Below are positions 1 to 8,592 of a DNA stretch of 64,000 nucleotides, in pieces (the first letter of the stretch is position 1; every line of letters begins with the position of its first letter). The stretch comes from JACCTH01 sp963761985. Its GTDB lineage: Bacteria; Actinomycetota; Acidimicrobiia; Spongiisociales; ZC4RG35. The position numbers were made by a program, and so were the translations under genes. The stretch covers positions 124,001-188,000 of the forward strand of contig CAVXIT010000012.1 in assembly GCA_963761985.1 (NCBI GenBank). Direction: 5' to 3'. The notes beneath the pieces were generated by a model. The model was given only the letters and a program-made list of their open reading frames with translations. It was not told the origin of the DNA and did not search any database.

Positions 1-1184
1 TCGGAGCGATCCTTGCCGCCCATGTTTTCTTCAACATTGCAGTGGTCGTGCGAACCGTGAGCGGAGTCTGGAGCCGGATCGATCGGCGAATGGAAGAAGC
101 TGCCCGCGTGCTGGGAGCTTCGCCATGGCGGGCTGCCTGGGCAATTTCCTTTCCCTTGCTGCGGCCGGCGCTGGTGTCAGCCGCAGCCGTCGTCTTTCTC
201 TTTTGCTTTGCGTCGTTTGGAGCCGTGCTGATTCTCGGCGGTGGACGTTTACGCACCATCGAGGTTGAGATCTATCAGCAGGCAGTCAACTTCGGCAACC
301 TCCCGGTGGCCGCGGCGTTGGCAGTCTTGCAACTCCTCTTTGTGACCATCTCGCTCTGGCTGTCGTCGCACTGGCAGCGGCAGACGACGGTTGACCTCAG
401 CGCGGAGGCCGCTCTCCCCCGGCCGCGTGCACGGCAACAACCTGCGGTGATAACGGTCGTTCTGGCAAGCTTTGCTTTGCTCTCGGTCCCACTCTGGGCA
501 CTGGTCGTGAGCTCTTTCGGTGGGTGGTCGTTCTCGGCACCAGGCCAAAGCCTTGACCCGCTGGCAGCTATCGGCAACTCGCTTCTCTACGCAGGCATCG
601 CCACCCTGATTGCGACGACCATCGGACTGCTGGCCGCGCGCACCATTGCGGCAAGTCGCGGGCGAGCAGGGAAATGGTTCGACGCTGGGCTCATGCTTCC
701 GTTGGGCACTTCGGCGGTCACTGTCGGATTCGGGTTCCTGCTCGCTCTCGACTGGCCCGTCGATCTGCGCGGAACTGCGGCGTTGGTGCCACTTGCACAC
801 GCACTGGTGGCATTGCCGTTCGTTGTGCGAGCGACCCTCCCGTTGCTTCGGTCGATTCGACCGCAGCTGCGCGAAGCGGCGGCAGTGCTCGGAGCCTCGC
901 CTGCTCGCGTCTGGCGAGAGATCGACTTGCCGATTGTCAGCCGCGCCGTGCTGGTTGGGGCGGGATTAGCTGCCGTCGTCTCGCTCGGCGAGTTTGGGGC
1001 GACCTCGTTTGTCGTTCGTCCCTCGAGCGTGACGGTGCCGACATTGATCTTCCGTTTGCTCGGCCGGCCGGGAACTGCTTCCTATGCACAGGCGATGGCA
1101 CTCGCCGTGATCCTCGCCGGGCTGACCGCCGTCGTCGTCCTTCTTATCGACCGCCTGCGGGGCGAGTGGGCCGGAACTTTCTGA
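1..1184 (+). CDS. ABC transporter permease, fused two-domain type (Fe3+/thiamine class), 5' partial
   Basis: The reading frame is already open at the window edge, so the start lies upstream. The product is a multi-pass inner membrane protein with two permease halves in one chain, as in ThiP and FbpB importers. Each half has an EAA loop, the site that contacts the ATPase: EEAARVLGASPWRAAW near the left end and REAAAVLGASPARVW about 250 residues later. The stop overlaps the ATG of the ATPase gene by one base, so the two are surely one operon. The substrate-binding protein is not in the window. Family level is clear; whether the substrate is iron, thiamine or another small molecule cannot be told from the permease. 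Confidence 0.9.
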   Translation, partial: GAILAAHVFFNIAVVVRTVSGVWSRIDRRMEEAARVLGASPWRAAWAISFPLLRPALVSAAAVVFLFCFASFGAVLILGGGRLRTIEVEIYQQAVNFGNLPVAAALAVLQLLFVTISLWLSSHWQRQTTVDLSAEAALPRPRARQQPAVITVVLASFALLSVPLWALVVSSFGGWSFSAPGQSLDPLAAIGNSLLYAGIATLIATTIGLLAARTIAASRGRAGKWFDAGLMLPLGTSAVTVGFGFLLALDWPVDLRGTAALVPLAHALVALPFVVRATLPLLRSIRPQLREAAAVLGASPARVWREIDLPIVSRAVLVGAGLAAVVSLGEFGATSFVVRPSSVTVPTLIFRLLGRPGTASYAQAMALAVILAGLTAVVVLLIDRLRGEWAGTF

Positions 1185-1870
1185 TGTTGCTGGTCGAGGA
1201 CGTCACGGTGCGTTTCGGCGAGAAGGTCGCTCTGGACGGCGCCACGCTCGAGGTCGGATCGACCGAGACAGTCGCCCTTCTTGGCCCTTCAGGCTCGGGT
1301 AAGTCAACCTTGCTCCGGGCTATCGCCGGGCTCGAAGTGCTGGATCGGGGCCGTATCACCATTGACGGCCAAGACCTGGCAAAGACTCCGACCCATCTCC
1401 GCCGCTTCGGGCTCATGTTCCAGGGCTATGCGCTGTTTCCTCATCTCACCGTGGTCCAGAACATCGCTTTTGGTCTGCGGATGCATGGAATGGACGAAGG
1501 CAAAGCCACAGAGGCGTTGGCCCTCGTCGGCCTCGAGGGTATGGCCAGTCGTTCGGTGGATCGCCTCTCGGGGGGCGAGCAGCAGCGAGTCGCCCTCGCC
1601 CGCACCCTTGCTCCCGAGCCGCGAGTGGTCATGCTTGACGAGCCAGTCGGTGCCCTCGATCGACAACTGCGACGCCGGCTCATCGAAGAGATGGGCGAAA
1701 TTTTGACCGGACGTTGTGTGATTTACGTCACCCACGATCACGACGAGGCTCGTTCAATAGCCGACCGAATTGCCTTGTTGCACGATGGCCGTGTCGTCCA
1801 GACCGGACGTTATGAAGAGCTGGTCGACACTCCGGCCAACGATTGGGTTGCCGGATTTCTTGCGGGCTAG
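1184..1870 (+). CDS. ABC transporter ATP-binding protein, partner of the upstream permease
   Basis: The 228-residue ATPase should drive the importer whose permease ends at the same base. Walker A is GPSGSGKST near residue 36, the Q-loop lies in LMFQGYALFPHLTV, the signature is LSGGEQQR and Walker B is VVMLDEP, followed by the H-loop in VTHDHDEA. Length matches short ThiQ-like ATPases and lacks the C-terminal TOBE domain of longer FbpC or PotA types. The same frame is open far upstream, but ATG 1184 fits the TGATG coupling and the domain start. The stop shares a CTAG with the convergent thioesterase gene. Confidence 0.92.
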   Translation: MLLVEDVTVRFGEKVALDGATLEVGSTETVALLGPSGSGKSTLLRAIAGLEVLDRGRITIDGQDLAKTPTHLRRFGLMFQGYALFPHLTVVQNIAFGLRMHGMDEGKATEALALVGLEGMASRSVDRLSGGEQQRVALARTLAPEPRVVMLDEPVGALDRQLRRRLIEEMGEILTGRCVIYVTHDHDEARSIADRIALLHDGRVVQTGRYEELVDTPANDWVAGFLAG

Positions 1871-2259
1871 ATCGCACCCATTAGCTCGGCGAAGTCCGGA
1901 GGCGGACGCGTCGGGCGACCTTCAAGGTTGGTGAATGCGGCTCGCAAGTCGAGGGTGGCAATGACATCGTCGCCGCGCCGGATCTCCTGGGACCATTTCG
2001 AGCTCGCCCGAGCGATCTCGGCCACGGCCGTCGAGACGACGAGGTCGTCGTGCAGAGTCGCGGCGTTGAAGAAACGCGCGGTCAGCTCCACCAAGACGAT
2101 CTGAAACCCGCGTTGGGACATGACGTCGAGACCAAGGCCGACCTCCGCTAGAGCCTCGACTCGCGCGGCTTCGAAGTACTGCAAATAGGACGTGTGGTTG
2201 ACGTGGTTGTAGGGATCGAGCTCGTAGAAACGGGGACGGAGCGAGAACCGATGAACCAC
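1867..2259 (-). CDS. Acyl-CoA thioesterase, 4-hydroxybenzoyl-CoA thioesterase (YbgC-like) family
   Basis: A 130-residue single hotdog-fold protein expected to hydrolyse acyl-CoA thioesters in the cytoplasm. The hallmark loop ELDPYNHVNHTSYLQYFE carries the catalytic Asp and the conserved N-x-x-N-H pattern of the family, followed by the long helix. GTG 2259 is chosen because it precedes the hotdog by a few residues and falls 8 bases after the stop of the upstream VOC gene; the longer open frame runs antisense-like through that gene and is not credible. The substrate is unknown. It ends in a CTAG shared with the convergent ATPase gene. Confidence 0.85.
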   Translation of the reverse strand: MVHRFSLRPRFYELDPYNHVNHTSYLQYFEAARVEALAEVGLGLDVMSQRGFQIVLVELTARFFNAATLHDDLVVSTAVAEIARASSKWSQEIRRGDDVIATLDLRAAFTNLEGRPTRPPPDFAELMGAI

Positions 2260-2267
2260 GGAAGGCC

Positions 2268-2627
2268 CTAATGCTCTGCCGCGATGCAGAACTCGTTGCC
2301 GTCGGGATCGGCCATCACCCTCCATGAAAACCCGGGCACTTCGTGATCCTCGACGTGTGAGCCACCCAACTCGATTATTCGCTTGCTTGCGGCCTCGACA
2401 TCGTTGACGCTGGTGTCGAGGTGTAGCCGTCGTCGCCCGGGCGTGGGAGCGGCCACGCGCTGGAACGCAATCGAGTAACCACCGGCCCGCTGTGGTTTGG
2501 TCCAGATGAAGCCCGGAACTTCCCGCGCTATCTCTACGCCGAGAAGCTCCGTCCAAAACTTCGCCAGCGCCATTTCATCGGTGGTGTTGATCACCACCGA
2601 TCGGACCTTGATGCTGGCCTCGGGCAT
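2268..2627 (-). CDS. VOC family (glyoxalase/bleomycin-resistance-like) protein
   Basis: A 119-residue protein with one paired beta-alpha-beta-beta-beta unit. It shows the LHLDTSVNDVEAAS turn, the VMADPDGNEFCI strand typical of glyoxalase-like metal enzymes, and EFC-type glutamate near the C terminus. ATG 2627 is supported by a strong AGGAGG ribosome-binding site just upstream. The substrate cannot be deduced. It is probably co-transcribed with the thioesterase, and its start is only 21 bases from the divergent dehydrogenase gene, so the two promoters must overlap. Confidence 0.88.
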   Translation of the reverse strand: MPEASIKVRSVVINTTDEMALAKFWTELLGVEIAREVPGFIWTKPQRAGGYSIAFQRVAAPTPGRRRLHLDTSVNDVEAASKRIIELGGSHVEDHEVPGFSWRVMADPDGNEFCIAAEH

Positions 2628-2648
2628 AGCTCCTCCTACTCTCGCCGC

Positions 2649-3668
2649 ATGCGTGCTTGGCTTCTCGATGACACTACGGGAATAGGCGCTCTTCGGCTGG
2701 GCGAGGTGCCCGAGCCGCGGCCCGGTCCGGGTGAGGTGCGAGTGCGATTGCGCATCGCCGGTCTCAACCACTTGGACGTCTGGGTAACGCAGGGACTTCC
2801 CAAACCCAAAACACTTCCCCACATTCTCGGTAGCGATGGAGCGGGCACTGTGGACGCAGTGGGCGAAGGTGTAAGCGAATGGGCGGTGGGAGATGAGGTG
2901 ATCATCAACCCCTCGCTGTCATGCGGGGAGTGCGAATACTGCACGACAGACAACATGGTCTTCTGCGCGCAGTACACGATTCTCGGGGAGCGAGTGCCGG
3001 GAACGCTGGTCGACATGATCGTTCTCCCGGCTTCGAATCTCTTTCGCAAGCCAGCCAATGTGTCATGGGAGGTCGCCGGTAGCTTCGGGCTGGCCGCCTC
3101 GACGGCGTATCGCATGCTTGAGCGAGCTGGACTCACATCTGACGACACCGTGCTCGTGGTCGGCGTAGGAGGCGGGGTTTCGTCGGCCGCGGCACTGATC
3201 GCTCGGGCGCTGGGAGCGCGAGTGCTCGTGACGTCTCGGGACCAGGCCAAGATTGATTGGGCAATGGCCTATGGAGCCGAGGCAGGCTTCGACTCGGCCG
3301 GCGAATTCTCAAAAGAAATCAAGGAACTCACGGGACGCGGTGCGAATGTCGTGGTCGAGAACGTCGGTCAGGCGACCTGGGATCAGTCGTTTCGCTCGCT
3401 CGCGCCCGGCGGTCGGCTGGTGGTGTGCGGCGCGACGGCAGGAAACAAGGTCGAGCTGTCATTGCCAGTCCTCTGGTTCAAACAATTGGAGATCATCGGC
3501 TCAACGATGGCCAACCGTTCGCAGTTCACAGCGACGCTCGATCTGGTGGAGTCCGGGCGACTGCCGATATCGATCGACCAGGTTTACGACTTCGAGAACG
3601 CCCCCGATGGCTTCCGACGCCTTGAGTCGGGCGACCAATTGGGCAAAGTGGCGATTTCCTTCGCCTAG
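2649..3668 (+). CDS. Zinc-type medium-chain dehydrogenase/reductase (alcohol dehydrogenase or quinone reductase like)
   Basis: A 339-residue MDR family enzyme. The N-terminal GroES-like domain has the GSDGAGTVDAVG stretch and GDEV; a structural zinc lobe is visible as C-G-E-C-E-Y-C followed by a fourth Cys after seven residues. The Rossmann domain begins at VLVVGVGGGVSSAAAL and should bind NAD(P)H. The alcohol or carbonyl substrate is unknown. There is no clear ribosome-binding site before ATG 2649, which sits in a very short divergent promoter and may be leaderless. The gene ends in a CTAG shared with the convergent PLP enzyme. Confidence 0.88.
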   Translation: MRAWLLDDTTGIGALRLGEVPEPRPGPGEVRVRLRIAGLNHLDVWVTQGLPKPKTLPHILGSDGAGTVDAVGEGVSEWAVGDEVIINPSLSCGECEYCTTDNMVFCAQYTILGERVPGTLVDMIVLPASNLFRKPANVSWEVAGSFGLAASTAYRMLERAGLTSDDTVLVVGVGGGVSSAAALIARALGARVLVTSRDQAKIDWAMAYGAEAGFDSAGEFSKEIKELTGRGANVVVENVGQATWDQSFRSLAPGGRLVVCGATAGNKVELSLPVLWFKQLEIIGSTMANRSQFTATLDLVESGRLPISIDQVYDFENAPDGFRRLESGDQLGKVAISFA

Positions 3669-4603
3669 AAGATCGAGGCCGGGTCGAGGTTGGCGCCTGA
3701 CAGCACCACCACAACCGTTTCGTCTTTTCCCGGTCGGTAAACACCGGAGAGAAGGGCAGCGGTGCCGGCCGCCGCGCCAGGCTCGACCATGATCCGAGAT
3801 TCCGACCAGAGCCGGCGTTGAGCTTCGAGTACCGCGTCGTCGGTCACGAGAATCGAATCGTCGATCCACTTCTGGCTCACCTCCCAGGCAATATTGCCCA
3901 ATCGCTTCGATCCCAATGAGCTGACTGCGATTCCACCCACCTCGACATCGACCGGTGCTCCCTGGCGGCGAGCCTCGAACAGGGTCGGAGTCAACTCGGT
4001 CTCGACGCCAACGATTCGCGCGTCGTCCTGGACCGCCAGTGCAATTCCGGCTATCAGCCCGCCACCACCGACCGAGACCACCACCGTGTCGGCGTCGGGA
4101 ACTTGTTCCTGGATCTCGAGTCCGCAGGTGCCGGCACCTTCGACGACCTTGTCCTGGTCGTAGGCGTGCGCGAGAACACCGCCGTTCGCCGCCACGAACT
4201 GGCGACTCGCTTCGAGGGCGTCGCCGTAGAAGCCGTCGATGACCGTGACCTTGGCTCCTGTCGAACGAACGTTGGTGATCTTGGCCGGCGGCGAGGTGCT
4301 TGGCACGAAGAGATGGGCTTTGGCCCGCAGCCGACTCGCGGCGTAACCGAGGGCAAAGGCGAAGTTGCCTCCAGAGGCGGCCACCACCGGGTCGGAGGGG
4401 GAATCTCCGTGCATGTGAGCGAGGACCAGGTTGAAAGCGCCTCTGACCTTGAAGCTGCCGGTCCGTTGGAGCATCTCGAGCTTGAAGAGCAATCGGCCGT
4501 TCAGATCGAAGTCGGCCGCGTTGACCTCGATTACCGGCGTACGACGGGTGTAGGAAGCAAGGCGTTTGGCAGCAACGCCGATTGACTCACGACTGATTTC
4601 CAT
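3665..4603 (-). CDS. Threonine dehydratase-like PLP-dependent ammonia-lyase (fold type II)
   Basis: A 312-residue catalytic domain without the C-terminal ACT-like regulatory domain, so it resembles catabolic or biodegradative threonine/serine ammonia-lyases rather than IlvA. The Schiff-base lysine is in TGSFKVRGAFN, the substrate loop ASGGNFAFALGYAA follows, and the phosphate loop is VGGGGLIAG. ATG 4603 is chosen because the open frame upstream runs through the reverse complement of the tRNA-Asp gene, which produces the familiar artefact MTGFEPATSG. Substrate could be threonine, serine or a related hydroxyamino acid. Confidence 0.87.
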   Translation of the reverse strand: MEISRESIGVAAKRLASYTRRTPVIEVNAADFDLNGRLLFKLEMLQRTGSFKVRGAFNLVLAHMHGDSPSDPVVAASGGNFAFALGYAASRLRAKAHLFVPSTSPPAKITNVRSTGAKVTVIDGFYGDALEASRQFVAANGGVLAHAYDQDKVVEGAGTCGLEIQEQVPDADTVVVSVGGGGLIAGIALAVQDDARIVGVETELTPTLFEARRQGAPVDVEVGGIAVSSLGSKRLGNIAWEVSQKWIDDSILVTDDAVLEAQRRLWSESRIMVEPGAAAGTAALLSGVYRPGKDETVVVVLSGANLDPASIF

Positions 4604-4683
4604 CCGTGCAGTTTGGCCCGGCCCGAGAGACGTCAAACCCCCGCCTCTATACTTTCGCGGCGCCGGGTTGGACCGGTCCACAC

Positions 4684-4758
4684 GGGGGTGTGGTGAAGTC
4701 TGGAGTTCACGCCGGCCTGTCAAGCCGGAGGTCGCGGGTTCGAATCCCGTCATCCCCG
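4684..4758 (+). tRNA. tRNA-Asp (GTC)
   Basis: The sequence folds as a complete cloverleaf of 75 bases. The acceptor stem GGGGGTG pairs with CATCCCC with one G-T pair, the anticodon stem CCGGC/GCCGG closes the loop CTGTCAA with anticodon GTC, and the T arm has the standard TTCGAAT loop. The discriminator is G and no CCA is encoded. Confidence 0.95.
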
Positions 4759-4774
4759 CCCAACACCCAAACGC

Positions 4775-4847
4775 GGCCAGGTAGCTCAGTTGGTAGAGCG
4801 ACGGTCTGAAAAACCGTAGGTCGGCAGTCCGATTCTGCCCCTGGCCA
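4775..4847 (+). tRNA. tRNA-Phe (GAA)
   Basis: A 73-base cloverleaf begins 16 bases after tRNA-Asp, so the two are probably one transcript. The acceptor stem is GGCCAGG/CCTGGCC, the anticodon stem ACGGT/ACCGT closes CTGAAAA with anticodon GAA, and the discriminator is A without encoded CCA. The T loop reads TCCGATT, so position 55 is C instead of the nearly invariant T. Confidence 0.95.
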
Positions 4848-4942
4848 CCTGCTAATTCTTCAATGCTGACGGGGTTTTCGGCACCCTGAGGGACTTACTC
4901 ACCTACGCTGAAATCGCCCCAGGACGCGCTGGGGACGCGAAA

Positions 4943-5266
4943 TCAATCTCTCGACTCCCAATCTTCCCGGTCCGGGTCGATGTTTGAGGCGCCGGCGCGA
5001 GCGGCGTAGGCGGCGGCCTCGCTTCGCCGACTCATCCCCAACTTGGTCAGGAGGTTTGATACATAGTTCTTCACGGTCTTCTCGGCGAGGAACATCTCTT
5101 CGGCGATTTGACGATTGGTCTTGCCCGCTGTGATTAGGTCAAGAATCCTTCGTTCCTGCTCGGAGAGCTTGCTCAGCAGGGGGTCGGAGGGCTTTCCTCC
5201 CCGTAATCGGTTGAACAGTTTCGAGACCATCTCCTCGTCCAACAACGATTCGGACGCGTCAAACAA
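4943..5266 (-). CDS. Receiver-less LuxR/NarL-type regulator (DosR-like C-terminal half)
   Basis: A short protein of up to 107 residues that aligns by eye with the C-terminal half of DevR/DosR response regulators: the linker LLDEEMVSKLFNRLRGG, then the LuxR helix-turn-helix with SEQERRILDLI, GKTNRQIAEEMFLAEKTVKNYV and the TKLGMSRRSEAA tail. The usual N-terminal receiver of about 120 residues with the phospho-Asp is missing. TTG 5266 overlaps the end of the VIT1-like gene by 8 bases; ATG 5230 is an alternative. It may be a stand-alone DNA-binding protein or the remnant of a deletion. Confidence 0.7.
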   Translation of the reverse strand: MFDASESLLDEEMVSKLFNRLRGGKPSDPLLSKLSEQERRILDLITAGKTNRQIAEEMFLAEKTVKNYVSNLLTKLGMSRRSEAAAYAARAGASNIDPDREDWESRD

Positions 5267-5948
5267 CTGTTCCGAACGCGGCGCCGATGGCGGCAGTCAC
5301 CGCCATGGCCAGGGCGCCCCAGAAGGCAACTCGCAATGCTGCCCGAATGACCGGTGCGCCTCCAGCACGTGCTCCAACGGCTCCGAGGAGGGTGAGGAAA
5401 CCCAGCGACATGGCCGCAACCAGCCAAATCCGAACCCTGTCGCCCGCGAGCGCCGCAGTAATCAAAGGGAGGGCAGCCCCGATAGCGAAGGCAGCAGCGG
5501 AGGCCAACGCTGCCTGCACAGGACGGGCGGCCGTAACTTCGGAGATCCCAAGTTCCTCGCGAGCGTGGGCAGCCAAACCGTCTGACTGCATTAACTGCTC
5601 GGCTACTTGGCGGGCGAGGACGGGGTCAAGACCTCTCTTTTCATAGAGGCCGGCCAGCTCCGCACGCTCAGCCTCAGGGTCGTCGGTGATTTCGCGCCGC
5701 TCACGCGCGAGTTCGGCTGCCTCGGTGTCGGATTGGGAGCTCACCGAGACATACTCTCCGGCCGCCATCGATAGCGCGCCTCCCACGAGACCTGCGATAC
5801 CCGCTACCAGGACACCGCTCCTGCCGATGTCCGAAGCGGAGACGCCGATCACGAGACTCGCCGTCGAGACGATGCCATCGTTCGCCCCGAGCACGGCCGC
5901 CCTCAGCCAACCCATTCGATGTGTCCTGTGGACCTCGGAATGTGCCAT
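5259..5948 (-). CDS. VIT1/CCC1 family transporter (iron/manganese type)
   Basis: A 229-residue membrane protein of the VIT family, which moves Fe2+ or Mn2+. The N-terminal signature AAVLGANDGIVSTASLVIGV and the second helix GGALSMAAGEYVSVSSQSD are diagnostic; a charged loop with EREE-like residues follows, and three hydrophobic helices close the chain. It is full length, ending in a normal last helix. ATG 5948 directly follows an in-frame GTG; no ribosome-binding site is visible. It overlaps the small LuxR-type gene downstream, which might regulate it. Confidence 0.88.
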   Translation of the reverse strand: MAHSEVHRTHRMGWLRAAVLGANDGIVSTASLVIGVSASDIGRSGVLVAGIAGLVGGALSMAAGEYVSVSSQSDTEAAELARERREITDDPEAERAELAGLYEKRGLDPVLARQVAEQLMQSDGLAAHAREELGISEVTAARPVQAALASAAAFAIGAALPLITAALAGDRVRIWLVAAMSLGFLTLLGAVGARAGGAPVIRAALRVAFWGALAMAVTAAIGAAFGTVV

Positions 5949-6230
5949 CACACGTCGTCGTAACCGCCAATCTCGAGAGGGGAGTCACCATACTGACCGT
6001 CAATTCCGTCCATCGATGGCCAAGTCTCCGGACTGAAATTGCCGGCTGCAACCAAGGTCTCTCTAACGACCGTTCGGCGAGGTAACACAAGCGCATCCAC
6101 CTTGGAAAGGGCAGATAGGAGCTCTCCAAGAAATCATCGCCCCTCAGAACTTCGAGACGGTCCTTAATCCGGGACCCGAATCGTGTTGTGTCGTGATCAG
6201 GGACGCCAGCTAGGCAGTCGAATACCCCGA

Positions 6231-7451
6231 CTAGTTCTTTCCGGCGAAACTGCCCCTTTGTCGTGCCACAACAAGCAGAGCGAGCGCCCCAGCCAGGAGG
6301 TAGATGGCGGCTTGGCCGTTGAGCATCGGCTGTAGGTCGACCCGGTCGACCAGTGCACCGGCGGCGATCGACCCGATGCCGAGGCCGATGGCCTCGCTGG
6401 TCCCGAGGAGACCGACGACTCTCCCGACTGTTTCTCGTGGGCTTTGGGTTTGGATCGTGGTGAATAACCCGACCGAAAGGGCAGAGCCAGGAATTCCTGA
6501 CAAAGCGAACAGCACGACATAAACCCAGAGCGACGTCGTGACAGATGGGGCGTTCCAAAACATGAGCGACACAAGGCCCAATCCGACAAGCCCTACCGCG
6601 AACAGCATCAGCGCATCGACGCGCCGCGAAATCCGACCGATAATGGCCGAGCCGGCAAGCGCTCCGATCGCCATGGTCCCGCGGATTAGACCCAGCCCGC
6701 TTCCGTCATCGCCGAGGGTTTCGATCACAAACACCACGAACAGCACGACAAACCCTCCCTGTGCAACCTGGGCAAGCCCTTCGAGAGAGAGAACGTGAGC
6801 AAGGGGAGGATGGGCAACAACTGCTTTCAGTGCCGTCCGGAGACGCCCTTTTGGCTCTTCGTGCGATGCAGCTGCGGCTGACGTGTCGGCTCGGATGAAT
6901 TGAATCGCTATCGCCACTGCCAAAAAGCTGAGGGCATCGACAAGGATGATCGGCCCGAGTCCTCGCCAGGCAACCAACACACCACCGAGTGCAGCGCCGC
7001 CCAATCGGGCAATGCTCGAGGCGGCTCCAAGAGCCGCGTTGGCGCCCGCTATTTGATCGCTTCGCACTACTCGTGGCAGCAGAGAGACGTTCGCCGGATT
7101 GTTCAACTGGGCAAGGGTGGACTGCACGCCCATAACCACATAGGCCGGCCAGATCCGATCACCGGTGACGGCGAGAAGCGGCAGCAAGGCGACGGCTTGA
7201 GCGAGGTTCGTCCACGTCAGAACCCGGCGCAGATTCCAGCGGTCGACGAGGCTGCCGCCGATCGGGCCGAGAAACGCGCCAGCGACAAACTGCAAAACAA
7301 AGAGGATTGCGGTTGCTCCGCCCGATCCCGTCTCGACAAAGACGAAAACTGGCAAGGCGACGGCAAGTACCCAGTCTCCAGTGTCGTTGACCAGAACCGC
7401 TGACCAGGCGATTCGAAAGTCCCGATTGCGCCAAATACCCGAGGCGCTCAC
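6231..7451 (-). CDS. MFS transporter, EntS-like (MFS_3) family
   Basis: A 406-residue protein with about twelve hydrophobic helices. It begins WRNRDFRIAWSAVLVNDTGDW, has the loop GSLVDRWNLRRVL between helices 2 and 3 that corresponds to the MFS motif A, and resembles the EntS-like multidrug or siderophore exporters. GTG 7451 is chosen because the frame upstream runs through the preceding gene in a different sense. The start lies 25 bases after the stop of the class V aminotransferase-like gene, so both are likely one transcript. The cargo is unknown. Confidence 0.85.
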   Translation of the reverse strand: MSASGIWRNRDFRIAWSAVLVNDTGDWVLAVALPVFVFVETGSGGATAILFVLQFVAGAFLGPIGGSLVDRWNLRRVLTWTNLAQAVALLPLLAVTGDRIWPAYVVMGVQSTLAQLNNPANVSLLPRVVRSDQIAGANAALGAASSIARLGGAALGGVLVAWRGLGPIILVDALSFLAVAIAIQFIRADTSAAAASHEEPKGRLRTALKAVVAHPPLAHVLSLEGLAQVAQGGFVVLFVVFVIETLGDDGSGLGLIRGTMAIGALAGSAIIGRISRRVDALMLFAVGLVGLGLVSLMFWNAPSVTTSLWVYVVLFALSGIPGSALSVGLFTTIQTQSPRETVGRVVGLLGTSEAIGLGIGSIAAGALVDRVDLQPMLNGQAAIYLLAGALALLVVARQRGSFAGKN

Positions 7452-7476
7452 CTTGGGAGTAGTTCCAAAGGTGCTT

Positions 7477-8508
7477 TCACACGGAAAGGATGGCAGCCGC
7501 GGCCTCGACGTCGTCCTTGGTGTTGTAGAGATGAAACGACATACGCACCCGTCCCGCCCGCATTGCAGCGGTAATCCCGGCGGCGGCCAGCTCTGGGCCG
7601 AAGGGGGTGTCGACGCTGACGATTGCGGTGTTGGACGGTTGGAGGCCCAGTGCGTGCCTGAGGCCGTTGGCGAGGTCGACGTTGTGCTTTCCGATCGCCT
7701 GCGGTCCCATATCGGCCAGAAGTTCGAGCGTGGGCGCAGCCGCCGCATAGGAAAACCAGGCGGGTGAGGCGTTGAAGCGGCGGGCGTCGCCGGCCAGTCG
7801 CAGCGGTGGTCGGTAGATCGAAGTCCAAGGGTCGTCTCCGGCAAACCAGTTCGCGTAGCGGGGGACAAGCCAGTCTTCCGTGTTCTTGCCGACGGTCAGA
7901 AACCCAGCCCCTCGGGGCGAGCACAGCCACTTGTAGGCATGGCAGGCAGTGACGTCGAATTTGTCAGCCCCAATCGGCAACCATCCTGCACCCTGGGTCA
8001 AATCGACATAAGTCTTGACGCCTTCGCGCTCTGCCCGACTGGCAAGCTGATCGAGATCCAACACCCGACCGTCGGCTGATTGGACGGCACTAACCGCCAC
8101 CAAGTCGACGCCGCTCCCGATCGAATCCAATAAGGAGTCGAGAGGAACATGTCGGACCTGCAAACGCTCGTCGGCAAGGAACGGAAACAACACCGAAGAG
8201 AAGTCTTCCTCGGCGCAGAGAACGACGGCCCTGTCGGGAAGCGAGCTCGCCACGATTCCGGATACCACCGAGACCTGACTCATCACCCCGACCGAGCTCG
8301 GTTCGGTTTCTACCAACCGGGCGTAGGCCACTCGAGACCGCGCGATATCGGAGTCGAAGGATTCGGGTCGGTCCAGGCCGCGCTCCCAATTGTCCACCCG
8401 GTCACGCAGAATTTCGACGGCCACCAGCGGTGGACGCCCCACCGAGGCGGTATCGAGGTAACCCGGCACCGTTGCGAACTCGTCGGACAGCAACCCGTCA
8501 TCGGACAC
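7477..8508 (-). CDS. Aminotransferase class V-fold PLP-dependent enzyme
   Basis: A 343-residue fold type I PLP enzyme related to cysteine desulfurases and kynureninase-like proteins. The Schiff-base lysine is in CHAYKWLCSPRGAGFL, preceded by the cofactor Asp stretch YVDLTQGAGW. There is no clear catalytic Cys loop as in SufS or IscS, so a desulfurase role is doubtful and the reaction is unknown. GTG 8508 opens the frame in an 84-base divergent gap shared with the SnoaL-like gene. The MFS gene follows at once. Confidence 0.83.
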   Translation of the reverse strand: MSDDGLLSDEFATVPGYLDTASVGRPPLVAVEILRDRVDNWERGLDRPESFDSDIARSRVAYARLVETEPSSVGVMSQVSVVSGIVASSLPDRAVVLCAEEDFSSVLFPFLADERLQVRHVPLDSLLDSIGSGVDLVAVSAVQSADGRVLDLDQLASRAEREGVKTYVDLTQGAGWLPIGADKFDVTACHAYKWLCSPRGAGFLTVGKNTEDWLVPRYANWFAGDDPWTSIYRPPLRLAGDARRFNASPAWFSYAAAAPTLELLADMGPQAIGKHNVDLANGLRHALGLQPSNTAIVSVDTPFGPELAAAGITAAMRAGRVRMSFHLYNTKDDVEAAAAILSV

Positions 8509-8592
8509 GCCTCAGATTCTGACATCGCCGCCGCATGCAATCGCTCCGCCGCCTAGATTCGACGGCTCCGACCAGTCCAACTAGGAGGCAAC

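Noticed and set aside
674..1183. Extension of the first ABC ATPase frame upstream of ATG 1184
   Set aside because: It overlaps the permease gene in another frame and has no ATPase sequence; TGATG coupling fits ATG 1184.
4604..4753. N-terminal extension of the threonine-dehydratase-like gene beginning MTGFEPATSG
   Set aside because: This peptide is the reverse complement of the tRNA-Asp gene, a known false extension; ATG 4603 starts the enzyme.
4848..4942. Attachment site or integrated element after tRNA-Phe
   Set aside because: No repeat of the tRNA 3' end and no integrase are seen in the following sequence.
7477..8508. Cysteine desulfurase (SufS/IscS)
   Set aside because: The PLP lysine is present but the catalytic cysteine loop of desulfurases is not evident, and no Fe-S assembly genes adjoin.
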